A stretch of 64,000 bases of DNA from CAZEAB01 sp964552945 (GCA_964552945.1 CAZKIP010000006.1:7088-71087); one strand, 5' to 3'. Positions 44,345 through 54,250 are shown, counted from the stretch's first letter. Numbers and translations: made by a program. Notes: generated by a model not told the origin, from the letters alone.

Positions 44345-45319
44345 TTACTTAAATATTGTTTTTAGAATTTTAACAATAGCTAACGCTTTTTCGAAAGTCG
44401 TATCATCTTTTTTATCAAGAACATCTGAAATTCCTTTTAAAACTCCTTCATTCACTTTTGAAACAGTTATTTGTGTAGTTCCAGCATTTGGATCAACAGG
44501 AGCAGTACATATTCCTGCTTTACAAGTACTTGAAGAGAGACATTGACTAGTTGTAGCACAAGCTTTCCCATTTGCAACAGTTCCGGGTGTACAAGCATTG
44601 TCAGCTACACAAGCACTATCTGCACAATCTATATTTCCATTAGAATCGTCATCTTTCCCATCGGCACAATTGGATTCTTTAGGAGCATCTACACCACAGA
44701 GATTATTGGTACATTTGCTTCCAGCAACACATTGTTTGTCACTAAAACAACTATTTCCATTGGCAACTTTTCCATCTGCACAAGCGGGATCACTTGAACA
44801 AGCTAGGTCAGCACAATCTTTTCCTCCCTTGCCATCATCATCTATGCCATTATTACAGATTTCTTTTTTAGCAGCATTTGGATCTGTAGCTACAATTTTT
44901 ATTGTATCTTTATTTCCTCCAGTTAAATCAGTACCTGCTTCAGGAGTAATAGTAATATCATAAGTTCCAGCGGTAGTTCCAGCAACAAAATTTGCCTTCC
45001 CAAGATTACCCTTAGATTGACCATCTGCAGTCATTTTGTAAAGAAGAGTTTGTTTACCCAACCCGCTCGAAGATCCTAAAACTGGTGCAGTAGCAGTAAA
45101 GAAAGTGGTATCAGCAGTAAATCCAGTAGCACTAATAACAAACTGAGCACCAAAGATTTTACCTGTTGCCACATCTTCAATCAAATTAAAATCGCAGGTG
45201 ATTTTTTCTCCTGGAGCTACTGAATCTTTTGGACAAACTACATCAATTGTAAAAGCAGTCGCAAAAGAAACTAACATCAAGAAAATTAAAACATTAATAA
45301 ATAATTTTTTATAAGCCAT
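44345..45319 (-). CDS. Secreted protein with cohesin-like domain and Cys/Asp modules
   Basis: An exported protein of about 324 residues. It has a signal peptide (LIFLMLVSFATAFTID), a cohesin-like domain (about 24-150; IDVVCPKDSVAPGEKITCDF), two degenerate MopE-like modules (CNNGIDDDGKGGKDCADLAC; CADGKDDDSNGNIDCADSAC) and Cys repeats. It ends with a helix (ISDVLDKKDDTTFEKALAIV). I chose ATG 45319 because AAGGTGATG lies just upstream (45323-45331); GTG/ATG at 45328/45325 would overlap that site. It lies 16 nt after the 881-aa gene. Confidence 0.68.
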   Translation of the reverse strand: MAYKKLFINVLIFLMLVSFATAFTIDVVCPKDSVAPGEKITCDFNLIEDVATGKIFGAQFVISATGFTADTTFFTATAPVLGSSSGLGKQTLLYKMTADGQSKGNLGKANFVAGTTAGTYDITITPEAGTDLTGGNKDTIKIVATDPNAAKKEICNNGIDDDGKGGKDCADLACSSDPACADGKVANGNSCFSDKQCVAGSKCTNNLCGVDAPKESNCADGKDDDSNGNIDCADSACVADNACTPGTVANGKACATTSQCLSSSTCKAGICTAPVDPNAGTTQITVSKVNEGVLKGISDVLDKKDDTTFEKALAIVKILKTIFK

Positions 45320-45335
45320 ATTCATCACCTTATTT

Positions 45336-47915
45336 CTAACTTGTAGGACATTTCAATACTTTAGATGGATTCAAAACTTTATCAATAATAAGTAATAAAT
45401 CGTTTATGTTAACTTTGTCTGCTCCTTTAGCATCTTTATCACAATTTACATTAGCTGCTTTAAGTCTGTTAGCAGATAAACCTTTGTTAGCGTTATCAAT
45501 TATGTGCCCAACAACACTTATTACATCTAAAACATTAACTTTGGAATTGGAATCGCCGTCTGCGTTACCTAATACGATAGTCACACCAGGTTTATTAGCT
45601 GTACATAACCTATCTTTTCCACAATAGGGTTTTGTTGCATCGGTAGTTTTACAATCTGAATTGGTACCATCAGCGTTTGAACTGCCATCACATCCACATA
45701 TTCCAGCAACGTCAGCACTACATTCCCAAGGAGTAGTACAGAAATCACCTTTTTTACAAGCTGCACCATAAGCAATAGGTTTTGCTGCCTCAGTAACAGT
45801 AACCTTTACAGGGGCACTTGCCTTCATGAAATCATCTCCTTTGATTGTTAAAGTGACACTATAATCACCTGCCTTAGCATAGGTATGAACTGGATCATCC
45901 TGATCACTTGTCCCAGAATCTCCAAAATCCCAAGCATAAGATTTAATCGTTTTTGAACCAGGACTTGAAGTATCGGTAAAAGTAACTTTCAAATTTTCAA
46001 CTTTTGAAGTAAAGCTTGAAGTTATAGCACCATTATCATTATTAGCACAAACTTTTGGATCAGGGAAAGGACTACAATATTTTGAGGTACAATCGTCATC
46101 TACTGAACATTTTTTTGCATCTGCACATGTTGTAGTACATGAACCACCACAATCTACATCTGTTTCACTTCCATCCTTAATTCCATTTGCACAAGTACCA
46201 GTGCATACTTTATCTTTAGCACAATCGCCATCTGAACAATCAACTAAATTATCTCCATCATTATCTTTTTTATCGGTACAAGAACTTTCAGTAAGAGTTA
46301 TAATCTTTGTCAATACATTATTATCTTTTTTCTCGCCAGTTAAAGCTTCAACGGAATCAATATGAACTTTAACAGGAACTTTAGGTAATGGAATTAAATC
46401 TCCATTAGCATTTTTAGTTTTCAACTTAATTGTTTTTTCTAAACTTGCTCCTGCAGCAATTTTATCTGTGACATCAACAACAACTTTATCTAACTGGTTC
46501 TCAGCAGTAAAACCATCCTGAGAGTTATAATTAATTACATCAACTTTGAAAGGAGTTGAAAATTCACTAGCACCAGCATTTTTTATTTTGAACTTAATAG
46601 TAACTTCATTATCTTCAATATTTAAATTGTCGGCAATGACACTTTCAATTTGTAAATCTACTACTACGGCAGCAACGCATTGCCCTTTATCACAAGTTTG
46701 TTTCTCAGTACATTCGCCAAACTCTTCAGTGTAACCATCTCCATTTTCATTACAAGTATAAACTCTCTTCTTATTCGAGTCATCAGGGTCACAAAGGTTT
46801 TCATTGGCTGTGCAAGAAATTGGGCCCTTTACGCAACTAACTTTATCATCGGCACCTTTCTTACAAATTTCTCCCACATTACAATAGGCACCATCATAAC
46901 CATCTCCATTTTTATTACAAGTTTGTATTAAAGTACTATATATTGGAATGCCATCAACATTAGGAACAATAACCTCACAAGAAATCTCGTCAGGAGTACA
47001 AGAAACTGGTTCAACACATCCATCCCCTTCAACACAAACTAGTCCATCTACTCCACAATCATTGAAATCTTTTTCATAACCTGTTCCTTCAGCATTACAT
47101 TGCTTCATCTTATTATCATGACAAACTTCTGTTTCAGGTTCACAAATTTTAGCAGCTGCTTTCTTTATAGCAAAAGAAGCATGAACTAAAGCGTCTGCAT
47201 CAGTCTTACCACCAGTGTTTTTCAAAACATTTGTAGGTGCCTCTAAATCAGCATCATAAGCAGAGAAATCTATAAATTTTATTTCTCCTGCAGAAACTCC
47301 AACTTTTGGTTTAGCATCAATAGTAACTAGATTAGCTAAGCTAGTGAGGGTCTTATCTGCATCTAATACAGCTCCAACAACAGATAATTTGTCACCAACA
47401 ACACTTTTTTCAATAATTGTTACATCAGCATGAGTTTTAGAAATTTTTAAGTAATCTAAACCAACAAATTGAGCAGTGAATTCAAAAACCCTAGATTTCC
47501 TCGCACCCAAATTCGCATGAACATCAAAACTTTGAGAAAGAGAAGTTTCTAAAATATCTCCACCCGCCTGAATTGCAATTCCAGCTTTCCCAGCAGTAAC
47601 AACTGTACTTACATCATCTAAAACGTGAATTGCTTGTCCTGCAAATTGTCTTTGACCTATAAATATTAAACCAGCAATTAATAATACAGCAACAACTGAA
47701 ATTATTAAAATGGTTGTAGTTTTCTTTTTATCTTTATGAACAGGAACTTGTCCAGCTTGAGCCACCGGTTTTGCGGCAGGCTTTGCAGCTACTTTCCCTT
47801 TTACAGGTACAATTGGTTTATTTTGCATTTTCATTTTTAATTGAACCCACTTCCCATGTTTACTTTTAGGTTTGTTTCCTCTCCACATATTTGGTAAATG
47901 GTCTACGATTCTCAT
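45336..47915 (-). CDS. Surface protein, TM-GQA anchor, cohesin-like, CARDB-like, PKD and dockerin modules
   Basis: A protein of about 859 residues. It has a basic N-terminus, a TM (~65-88) with GQRQFAGQAIHV, and a cohesin-like domain (about 105-242). Cys-x-x-x-G-x-G-Y modules (about 250-420: KQCNAEGTGYEKDFNDCG) come next, then a CARDB-like beta domain (about 415-548; KIKNAGASEFSTPFKVDV), a Cys module (CANGIKDGSETDVDCGG) and a PKD domain (about 632-708; SYAWDFGDSG; HTYAKAGDYSVTLTI). A dockerin-like end closes it (about 780-855; GDSNSKVNVLDVISVVGHII; KVNINDLLLIIDKVL). I chose ATG 47915, directly after the stop of the 143-aa gene. Like the 509-aa protein it joins a cohesin-like and a dockerin-like part. 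Confidence 0.75.
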   Translation of the reverse strand: MRIVDHLPNMWRGNKPKSKHGKWVQLKMKMQNKPIVPVKGKVAAKPAAKPVAQAGQVPVHKDKKKTTTILIISVVAVLLIAGLIFIGQRQFAGQAIHVLDDVSTVVTAGKAGIAIQAGGDILETSLSQSFDVHANLGARKSRVFEFTAQFVGLDYLKISKTHADVTIIEKSVVGDKLSVVGAVLDADKTLTSLANLVTIDAKPKVGVSAGEIKFIDFSAYDADLEAPTNVLKNTGGKTDADALVHASFAIKKAAAKICEPETEVCHDNKMKQCNAEGTGYEKDFNDCGVDGLVCVEGDGCVEPVSCTPDEISCEVIVPNVDGIPIYSTLIQTCNKNGDGYDGAYCNVGEICKKGADDKVSCVKGPISCTANENLCDPDDSNKKRVYTCNENGDGYTEEFGECTEKQTCDKGQCVAAVVVDLQIESVIADNLNIEDNEVTIKFKIKNAGASEFSTPFKVDVINYNSQDGFTAENQLDKVVVDVTDKIAAGASLEKTIKLKTKNANGDLIPLPKVPVKVHIDSVEALTGEKKDNNVLTKIITLTESSCTDKKDNDGDNLVDCSDGDCAKDKVCTGTCANGIKDGSETDVDCGGSCTTTCADAKKCSVDDDCTSKYCSPFPDPKVCANNDNGAITSSFTSKVENLKVTFTDTSSPGSKTIKSYAWDFGDSGTSDQDDPVHTYAKAGDYSVTLTIKGDDFMKASAPVKVTVTEAAKPIAYGAACKKGDFCTTPWECSADVAGICGCDGSSNADGTNSDCKTTDATKPYCGKDRLCTANKPGVTIVLGNADGDSNSKVNVLDVISVVGHIIDNANKGLSANRLKAANVNCDKDAKGADKVNINDLLLIIDKVLNPSKVLKCPTS

Positions 47916-47917
47916 TT

Positions 47918-48349
47918 TTAACTTGAAGGTGCTACACACGCTCCTGCAGAGCATTGAGTCATTAAAGAGTTTGCTGCGCAAGCGCTAGCATCTGTGCTAC
48001 AATCACTGATGGTGTTACAAGCACTATCATCAGCACATGAAGCAGGTTTAGGTTCACATTTTCCTGCAACAGGACAAATACCATTAGCACAAACATCTTT
48101 AGCTGTTTCAGTAGTACAAACAACTGTGTTATCAGCTGGTTTACAAATATCTAAAGTATTAGGACATTGAGCAGGTTTAGCAGTACAATCGGCTACAGTA
48201 CAAGAAGTACATGTAAGTTCTCCTGCAACATCAACACATAAAGGAGTAACACCAGAACAATCTGCGTCTGTTGTACAGGCTGCGGAAACAGAAAAGGAAA
48301 AAATAGTTACAAGTAATATACTAATTAACAAATATCTAAATCTCACCAT
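47918..48349 (-). CDS. Small secreted Cys-rich protein
   Basis: A 143-residue exported protein with signal peptide (LLVTIFSFSVSAACTT). Almost the whole mature part consists of short Cys repeats (CTTDADCSGVTPLC; CADDSACNTISDCSTDASAC). It lies 45 nt after the 860-aa gene and ends two bases before the 881-aa start. It could be a soluble partner of the Cys-repeat proteins. The repeats resemble those in the 520-, 860- and 972-aa products. Confidence 0.65.
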   Translation of the reverse strand: MVRFRYLLISILLVTIFSFSVSAACTTDADCSGVTPLCVDVAGELTCTSCTVADCTAKPAQCPNTLDICKPADNTVVCTTETAKDVCANGICPVAGKCEPKPASCADDSACNTISDCSTDASACAANSLMTQCSAGACVAPSS

Positions 48350-48394
48350 CTTTTACAGAAAGAGAATTAATTGTCATTTATATATCTGTCGATT

Positions 48395-50977
48395 TTAAAG
48401 ACCCTTAAATGCCCCTTTAATATCCTTAGAATCCCAGTCACTATGAGTATTTAGAATCTTTCTTATTTCTGAATCAGTTTTTCCATGTCTTCTTTCTGTT
48501 TTAATCCATCTTTGTAATTGGCTATAGTCAACTTTCTTTTTGAAAAAGAAAAAGTAAATTAGCAAACCTAACAAAGAACCGAATAAAGCCAGACTAGCAA
48601 TTCCACCAACAATCTCCCACTTATATTTCTCATATACGGGAACACTTTTTACGGGGGTTTTAGTAGCAGGAGGAGTGTAAGCAGGAGGTTGGTAAGCCGG
48701 AGCTTTTGGTTGTTGTACCACAGGTTTTTTGTAAGGACAACTTTTTGATTCTCCCGGTTTGTTAACAGAAGTACCACAGCTGTGTTCATCGTAACATTTT
48801 CTTGTTCCACATTGATCTGCCGAATTACTAAAAGAAGTGCAAACCCAAGATTCTAAACAAGCTTTACAATCTCTACTTTCTTCTTTAACTTTTTCTCTAC
48901 ATCTCGAAGGAGGATAACAAGTCCTAGTTTGTTTCTTTTTATTGTTACAAGGAGTCCAATATGTACAATCCCATTCTTTTCTGCAAGATCTCCTACTATA
49001 ACCGGGAGGAGTGTAACCAGAACCGCTACTCTTTTTCTCTGAAGCAGGTTTTATTGTTTTATTTTCAAGAGTTTGATTTGTTTGGTTAGTTACATTAGAA
49101 CCAAATGAAGGAGGTAAACTTGCCGTACATTTACTAGCATTACAAACTCCGGAAGAACATTGGCTATTTGTGGTACAACCTGCACCAGGCAAGACTTTTG
49201 TTGCACATTTATTTGCAGCACAATAGTTGGAAAGACATTCACTATCTGTATTACAAGTAGAGTCAACTGCTTTTAGGTTTATTGGAGGAGTTTCACATTT
49301 ATTAGAGGTAGAATTACAATAATTTGAAATACAATCACTATGTGTTGTACAGGAAGCACCATTGGCAGCTTTGGAACAAATATTAGCAGTACAAACATTA
49401 GAAAGACATTGATTGTTTGCTGAACAAGCAACTCCAAGAGCACCTTTTGCACATACTTTTGATGCACAAACTCCAGAAAGACACTCACTTCCCGCAGTAC
49501 AAGAAGCACCCGATGCGGCAGCTGCACAACTTCCAGAAATACAAACTCCTGAAACACATTCACTAGCCGCTAAACAAGAAGCCCCTTTAGGGAATAAGAC
49601 TGGCTTATTTTCTGCAGCCAAATCAATTTGCACACATTTTCCAACTTTACATTGTTTTCCATCAGGGCATTTGAGGTCAATTGCTCCAAAAGAGGTTTCG
49701 TTACCTTCTTGACAAAACCCAGATAACTTGCCTGTTAAGTTAAGGAATTGACTACAATTTACACCACAGAAATATTCTCTTATAGTATTTTCATCTACGC
49801 AACTATCAGAATAAGCTAAATCTCCACTAATAACTTCAGAATTATTTAAAAGAGAATTGTCATCAATTACAAGATTTGTTTTATCATTGTCTACACAAGT
49901 AAGACTTTTATCCTGCTTCAATATTGTCACACAACCTTCTTGGTCAGTAATAAGTTCATCATTTTCAATTTTATGTGCAAAAGAGAAAAGGTCATTAGCT
50001 TTGATATTACAAATTGTTTTTGAGGGTAGTGATTTTTTGAACTCTTTCCCCATCTCATCTTCAATTTTTGTTAAATTTTCTGAAGTGAAATCTTTTGAAA
50101 GAAGTTTCGTTTTCTGAGCAGGAGTGTAATGGAAAAAGCCATCTAGAAGAGTTATTTCAATGTTACATAAACTATTTTTCATTTCCACGACTTTGCCACT
50201 TGTTCTAAATTTAATTTCGTCAGGGATTACTAACATAATGTTGTTAAATTCATCTACTTGTGTTTGATTATTCAAATCTAAACCAAGAGAAGCAAAAGCT
50301 GAAACCAAAGTCTTCACAGGATTTTGTTTTGTTTCTTCCAAGTTAAGGGTGGCAGGTTTACAAAATTTAACGCCTTTAACAAAACATTCCAAGTCGCCCC
50401 CACAATCTCCAGAGTAAGTTGTTAACCCTCCAACATCAATTATTGCATCAATTTTTTTATCAATTACAAATTTGTTATCGTTTAAATCAAATATTTTAAA
50501 TTCAGAGAAATCAAAATTGAAACTTCCCAAAGGCAAACCTGCAATGAAAACTTCCGCAATAGTAAATTCGGCAGTTTTTCCTGCTGCTTCGTTCAAAATT
50601 AGATAGTCAAATAAAACCTGATTGTTTTTACATTCTTCAGTTGATTCAACTAAACCATCCACGGAATACCACTCCAACTTGCTCTCAACTTTTTTAACAT
50701 CATTACACCCTAAACCTTGAGGAAGGTCTAAAACAAATTTTACACCCACCGTTTTAGCTTTACCAATGTTGGCTTTTACTAAAAAACTAAAATCTGAGTT
50801 TGGAGCAGGAATAACTTCTTGGATGCCTGCAGTGTTTTGATTCCCTGTATAGAAAGCTCTTCCTACAACTTCGCTAGAATAAAAAAGTGTTAATAGAGAG
50901 ATTATAGCTATGACTGAAACTATCGCAATTACTAAAACCTTATTTCCCTTTCTAGGAGGAAGTCTTTTTTTTTTCAT
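48395..50977 (-). CDS. Two-TM surface protein with GRA motif, Cys repeats, TSP1-like module and cytoplasmic tail
   Basis: An 860-residue protein. It has a basic N-terminus with a TM (~14-33) followed by SSEVVGRAFYTG, then a cohesin-like beta domain (about 45-185; DFSFLVKANIGKAKTVGVKF) and an unnamed domain (about 195-440). About seven Cys repeats follow (459-626; GASCTAGSECLSGVC, VACSANNQCLSNVC), then a TSP1-like module (659-749; CRKEWDCTYWTPCNNKKK; WVCTSFSNSADQCGTRKC), a Pro/Tyr linker and a second TM (~784-812). The cytoplasmic tail (about 815-860; YSQLQRWIKTERRHGKTDSE) matches the 520-aa tail. It follows the 506-aa gene by 2 nt. Confidence 0.78.
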   Translation of the reverse strand: MKKKRLPPRKGNKVLVIAIVSVIAIISLLTLFYSSEVVGRAFYTGNQNTAGIQEVIPAPNSDFSFLVKANIGKAKTVGVKFVLDLPQGLGCNDVKKVESKLEWYSVDGLVESTEECKNNQVLFDYLILNEAAGKTAEFTIAEVFIAGLPLGSFNFDFSEFKIFDLNDNKFVIDKKIDAIIDVGGLTTYSGDCGGDLECFVKGVKFCKPATLNLEETKQNPVKTLVSAFASLGLDLNNQTQVDEFNNIMLVIPDEIKFRTSGKVVEMKNSLCNIEITLLDGFFHYTPAQKTKLLSKDFTSENLTKIEDEMGKEFKKSLPSKTICNIKANDLFSFAHKIENDELITDQEGCVTILKQDKSLTCVDNDKTNLVIDDNSLLNNSEVISGDLAYSDSCVDENTIREYFCGVNCSQFLNLTGKLSGFCQEGNETSFGAIDLKCPDGKQCKVGKCVQIDLAAENKPVLFPKGASCLAASECVSGVCISGSCAAAASGASCTAGSECLSGVCASKVCAKGALGVACSANNQCLSNVCTANICSKAANGASCTTHSDCISNYCNSTSNKCETPPINLKAVDSTCNTDSECLSNYCAANKCATKVLPGAGCTTNSQCSSGVCNASKCTASLPPSFGSNVTNQTNQTLENKTIKPASEKKSSGSGYTPPGYSRRSCRKEWDCTYWTPCNNKKKQTRTCYPPSRCREKVKEESRDCKACLESWVCTSFSNSADQCGTRKCYDEHSCGTSVNKPGESKSCPYKKPVVQQPKAPAYQPPAYTPPATKTPVKSVPVYEKYKWEIVGGIASLALFGSLLGLLIYFFFFKKKVDYSQLQRWIKTERRHGKTDSEIRKILNTHSDWDSKDIKGAFKGL

Positions 50978-50979
50978 AA

Positions 50980-52500
50980 TTATCCAAAGTATTCTTTAAG
51001 AGCTTTTGCAGTTGCTGAAATTTGAGAAATTTTATTGTCAGCAATATTGCAATAGTATTGATTAATTTTATTGTCACAATCTCCACCAAAGATTCCTTTT
51101 ATCTTTTTTACAAGGGAATCCAATTTAGATTGTTGCGATGGTGGAACTTTACAAGCGCTGTTTTCACAACCATGAGTACAAACTTTTGGAGTTTTGGAAA
51201 CTACTTCTTTGATACAACTTCCTGCATTACATTTATTTTTGAAAGTGGTTGTTACTAGATTACTTTTGTCACATGATAAGACATCTGGTGTTAGAGCTTT
51301 ACAATCAGTATCTACTTTACATTCCGAAGCTTTACAAGCAGTACTACTTGCACATCCTTGAGTACAAGTAGTTGTCTTTGAGGTCGCTTTTTCTGTACAT
51401 TTCCCTGCATCACAAGTGTTTGCATAGGTAGTTGTTAGAAGTTTACCTGCAGTACAAGAATTTATAGTTGGCTGAACACAATCTGTATCTACTTTACAAG
51501 AAGGGGCAGAGACTTTAATAGTAATTTCTTTATTTACAACTTTATCATCAATAAGAGTTACAGAATATTTTACTTTAAATTCTCCTTCTTTTGAATAGGT
51601 GTGTACCACTCCCTTAGGAGCTAATTTCTTACTAAAACTTTCAAATTTTTCATCACCATAATCTAATTGAGCAAATTTTATTTTACTTTCATCTGAAGAA
51701 GCATCAGTGAATGTAACTGTTAAATCACTAATTGTTGTCTTTAAATCAGCAGTGAAGGTTTTAGATACACAACCAGTCGCATCAACTGTTGCACCCTTAA
51801 CTGTTCCAGGACATTTGTCACTAGTATCTGGAACGTTATCATCATCATCATCCGGATCGCAAAAGTTTCCTAAGCCATCTTTATCATCATCGCCCTGTTG
51901 AGGATTTGGATAATTCACACAATTATCTTTGTCATCTGGAACACCATCTCCATCAGAGTCAACAGGAACAGCTTTTACTATTGTTGCAGTAAACTTTTGT
52001 AACTTATTAAGAACCAGCAAATTTGGTCCTCCAGCTAAAACCCAAACTTCAGAAAGGTCACTAAACAAAGATACATCGGTTGACCCAATAGTAGCACCAT
52101 TCTTGACCTTAAATGTTAAAGTAACTATAGAAAACTCACCTTCTTGAGGAGTTCCACCAGCTAAATATCTTCTATGAAATGTTACAAGACCAGGATTGCT
52201 TAAATCGGTTACAGGAAGAAAATCCCAATTTGTAGGTAACTCACTTTTCCAAGTAAGTTCCGAAAGAACATTTTGATTATAATTCAATTTAACTTTTACA
52301 TTGTTAGCTTTACTACCAGCAGGGATTTTAGCTTTTAGAGTTATACTAAAAGAATCTCCTGAAGAAGCTGATAAACTGGTGGGGAAAAAAGCCAAACCAT
52401 TTTCTTCTAAAACAGGGTCCTTTGAATTTGTAACCATTGCAGAAGCAAAAGCTAGCGAAAATAAAAAAATCAAAATTATAACAGATATTTTTTTTAACAT
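50980..52500 (-). CDS. Secreted protein with cohesin-like, TSP3, PKD-like and Cys modules
   Basis: A 506-residue exported protein. It has a signal peptide (IILIFLFSLAFASAMVTN) and a cohesin-like domain (about 30-165; SLSASSGDSFSITLKAKIPA; VTLTFKVKNGATIG). TSP3-like calcium loops follow (about 180-235; DSDGDGVPDDKDNC; CDPDDDDDNVPDTSDKC), then a PKD-like domain (about 245-330) and alternating Cys modules with CKVDTDC (about 335-450), ending in a helical stretch with two Cys. It follows the 585-aa gene by 9 nt and precedes the 860-aa gene. Confidence 0.75.
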   Translation of the reverse strand: MLKKISVIILIFLFSLAFASAMVTNSKDPVLEENGLAFFPTSLSASSGDSFSITLKAKIPAGSKANNVKVKLNYNQNVLSELTWKSELPTNWDFLPVTDLSNPGLVTFHRRYLAGGTPQEGEFSIVTLTFKVKNGATIGSTDVSLFSDLSEVWVLAGGPNLLVLNKLQKFTATIVKAVPVDSDGDGVPDDKDNCVNYPNPQQGDDDKDGLGNFCDPDDDDDNVPDTSDKCPGTVKGATVDATGCVSKTFTADLKTTISDLTVTFTDASSDESKIKFAQLDYGDEKFESFSKKLAPKGVVHTYSKEGEFKVKYSVTLIDDKVVNKEITIKVSAPSCKVDTDCVQPTINSCTAGKLLTTTYANTCDAGKCTEKATSKTTTCTQGCASSTACKASECKVDTDCKALTPDVLSCDKSNLVTTTFKNKCNAGSCIKEVVSKTPKVCTHGCENSACKVPPSQQSKLDSLVKKIKGIFGGDCDNKINQYYCNIADNKISQISATAKALKEYFG

Positions 52501-52509
52501 TTAAACACC

Positions 52510-54195
52510 TCATCCACATTTCCATTTATTTAAGTTATCAGTATAAGTTTTAGCAAGTTTTGAAAGATCAAAATCATCTATACATCCATCAGAATTACCC
52601 ACACCTTGTTTTCCAACAACGTCTCCATCGAAAAAAGTAGGGTTGTTTTGTTTATCACAAGTAAATCCAAAATATATTGGAAGAGCTTGCGCAAGTTTTG
52701 TAAGGTCAAAATCATCGATGCAACCATCAGATTTTCCAACTCCACCTTTTCCAGCTACATCCCCATATACACAACCATTGCTAGCAATTAAACCTGCTGC
52801 TTTCTTCTTATCTCCTTCGGAAGTTGAACATAGATCGGCTGTTCCAAGAATACCATCATTATCAGTATCTTCTTTACATTTATCTGTAGCGTCATTTGGA
52901 CAGACATCACAAGCATCTCCTTTTTTATCAGAATCGGTATCTTTCTGATCCTTATTAGCAATTACGGGACAATTGTCAGATGAATCTGGTGCTTCATCAC
53001 CATCGTCATCATCATCACAAACATCTCCTGCTCCATCAGAATCAGTATCTACCTGTTTTACATTTGAAAATCGAGGACAATTATCCTTAACATCTAAGAT
53101 GCTATCTCCATCATCATCGGTGTCACAAACATCTCCGTAACTATCTTTGTCCAAATCCATTTGATTTTTATTTGCGTTTATTGGACAATTGTCGGTTGCA
53201 TCTGGAACTTCATCTCCATCATCATCGTCATCGCAAGCATCCCCTTTTTTATCTGAATCAGTGTCTGTTTGATCTTTGTTAGCATCTAAAGGACAATTAT
53301 CAGCGTCATCTAATTCACCATCATTATCATCGTCATCATCACAAGAATCTCCTTTACCATCATTATCATTATCCCTTTGATTTTTATTTGAATCAGAAAG
53401 ACAATTGTCAGCATAATCAAAAACGCCATCACTATCACTATCCTTCGTTAATTTATTCTTACAAGAAGTTATATCATTATTAGTCAAACAATCAAAAGTA
53501 TTACAAAAATCATGACAATCAGAGTCATCACAATCTACATCACCATTGTCATTGTTATCAAAACCATCAATGCAACTTAACTCTATATTATTATCACAAG
53601 CAACCTGAGATTCATCTTTCCAAGCCAAACAATCTAGATTTGTTAGAGTATTCGAATAGGCATTTAAACTTGATACTTTGGCATTACAAACAATATCTTG
53701 TTTACTATTTGCACAAACCAAATTTCTATCAGACAAAAAGTTTCGATCAAGTGAAACACCTACTTCATTATTCAAAACATTATTTGAGATAAATTTGAAA
53801 TTATCATATTGAGAATTTGATGCTCCAACGAAAAAATTGGTAATTGTACATCCCACTATATGTACATTATGAGCAGTTACAATAATTCCAAAACTATTAG
53901 ATTCAGCATTTCCAACAATAGAACCTTTTTTCTTACAATCTAAAGTTACGCCTGGTTTATCTATAGTAAAACAACTTTTAGAAGAAGTGATTTTTTCTTC
54001 AAGAATATAATGTTTATTTTCCTCCCACTCATCAAAACCACATTCCAATCCTGTGTAAGGATCATCCACTGTTCCTGAACCAGATATAGCTTGACCAGTA
54101 ACCCCCGGTTGCAAATAGAATATCAACACAAGTCCAACTACAAGAATCAAACTAGAAATCCCTATAACAATAGCTTTACCTCTATCTTTTACCAT
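52510..54195 (-). CDS. Surface protein, TM-GQA anchor, beta-helix, TSP3 repeats and dockerin-like end
   Basis: A protein of about 561 residues. It starts MVKDRGKAIVIG, with a TM (~8-28), then GVTGQAISGSG. A NosD-like right-handed beta-helix (about 45-170; NVHIVGCTITNFFVGASNSQ; NNVLNNEVGVSLDRN) follows, with a MopE-like module (CIDGFDNNDNGDVDCDDSDC). Six TSP3 repeats (about 245-440) have period ~36 residues. The end is dockerin-like but with a changed loop (GVGKSDGCIDDFDLTKLAQA; GVGNSDGCIDDFDLSKLAKT). I chose ATG 54195; a TATA box at 54226-54236 fits it, so a promoter restarts transcription here. Confidence 0.78.
   Translation of the reverse strand: MVKDRGKAIVIGISSLILVVGLVLIFYLQPGVTGQAISGSGTVDDPYTGLECGFDEWEENKHYILEEKITSSKSCFTIDKPGVTLDCKKKGSIVGNAESNSFGIIVTAHNVHIVGCTITNFFVGASNSQYDNFKFISNNVLNNEVGVSLDRNFLSDRNLVCANSKQDIVCNAKVSSLNAYSNTLTNLDCLAWKDESQVACDNNIELSCIDGFDNNDNGDVDCDDSDCHDFCNTFDCLTNNDITSCKNKLTKDSDSDGVFDYADNCLSDSNKNQRDNDNDGKGDSCDDDDDNDGELDDADNCPLDANKDQTDTDSDKKGDACDDDDDGDEVPDATDNCPINANKNQMDLDKDSYGDVCDTDDDGDSILDVKDNCPRFSNVKQVDTDSDGAGDVCDDDDDGDEAPDSSDNCPVIANKDQKDTDSDKKGDACDVCPNDATDKCKEDTDNDGILGTADLCSTSEGDKKKAAGLIASNGCVYGDVAGKGGVGKSDGCIDDFDLTKLAQALPIYFGFTCDKQNNPTFFDGDVVGKQGVGNSDGCIDDFDLSKLAKTYTDNLNKWKCG
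52890..53420 (-). repeat. About 108-nt repeats encoding TSP3 modules
   Basis: Tandem units with D-x-D-x-D-G-x-x-D-x-x-D-N-C-P motifs, each about 36 residues long (108 nt). The Asp codons at DNA level give strong GAT/TCATC repetition. These are coding repeats, not CRISPR. Confidence 0.8.
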
Positions 54196-54225
54196 CTTTT
54201 TACTGAGAATAAGAAATCTTTTTCT

Positions 54226-54236
54226 CTTTATATAAG
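54226..54236 (-). promoter_or_regulatory. TATA box of the 585-aa-gene part of the operon
   Basis: The minus strand reads CTTATATAAAG about 31-41 nt upstream of ATG 54195. It lies between the gene and the stem-loop at 54251-54290. Confidence 0.5.
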
Positions 54237-54250
54237 TTTCCTTCAATGAC

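Noticed and set aside
52890..53420. Regular ~108-nt repeats that resemble a CRISPR array
   Set aside because: Units lie in frame inside a coding gene and encode thrombospondin type-3 repeats; there are no spacers or cas genes.
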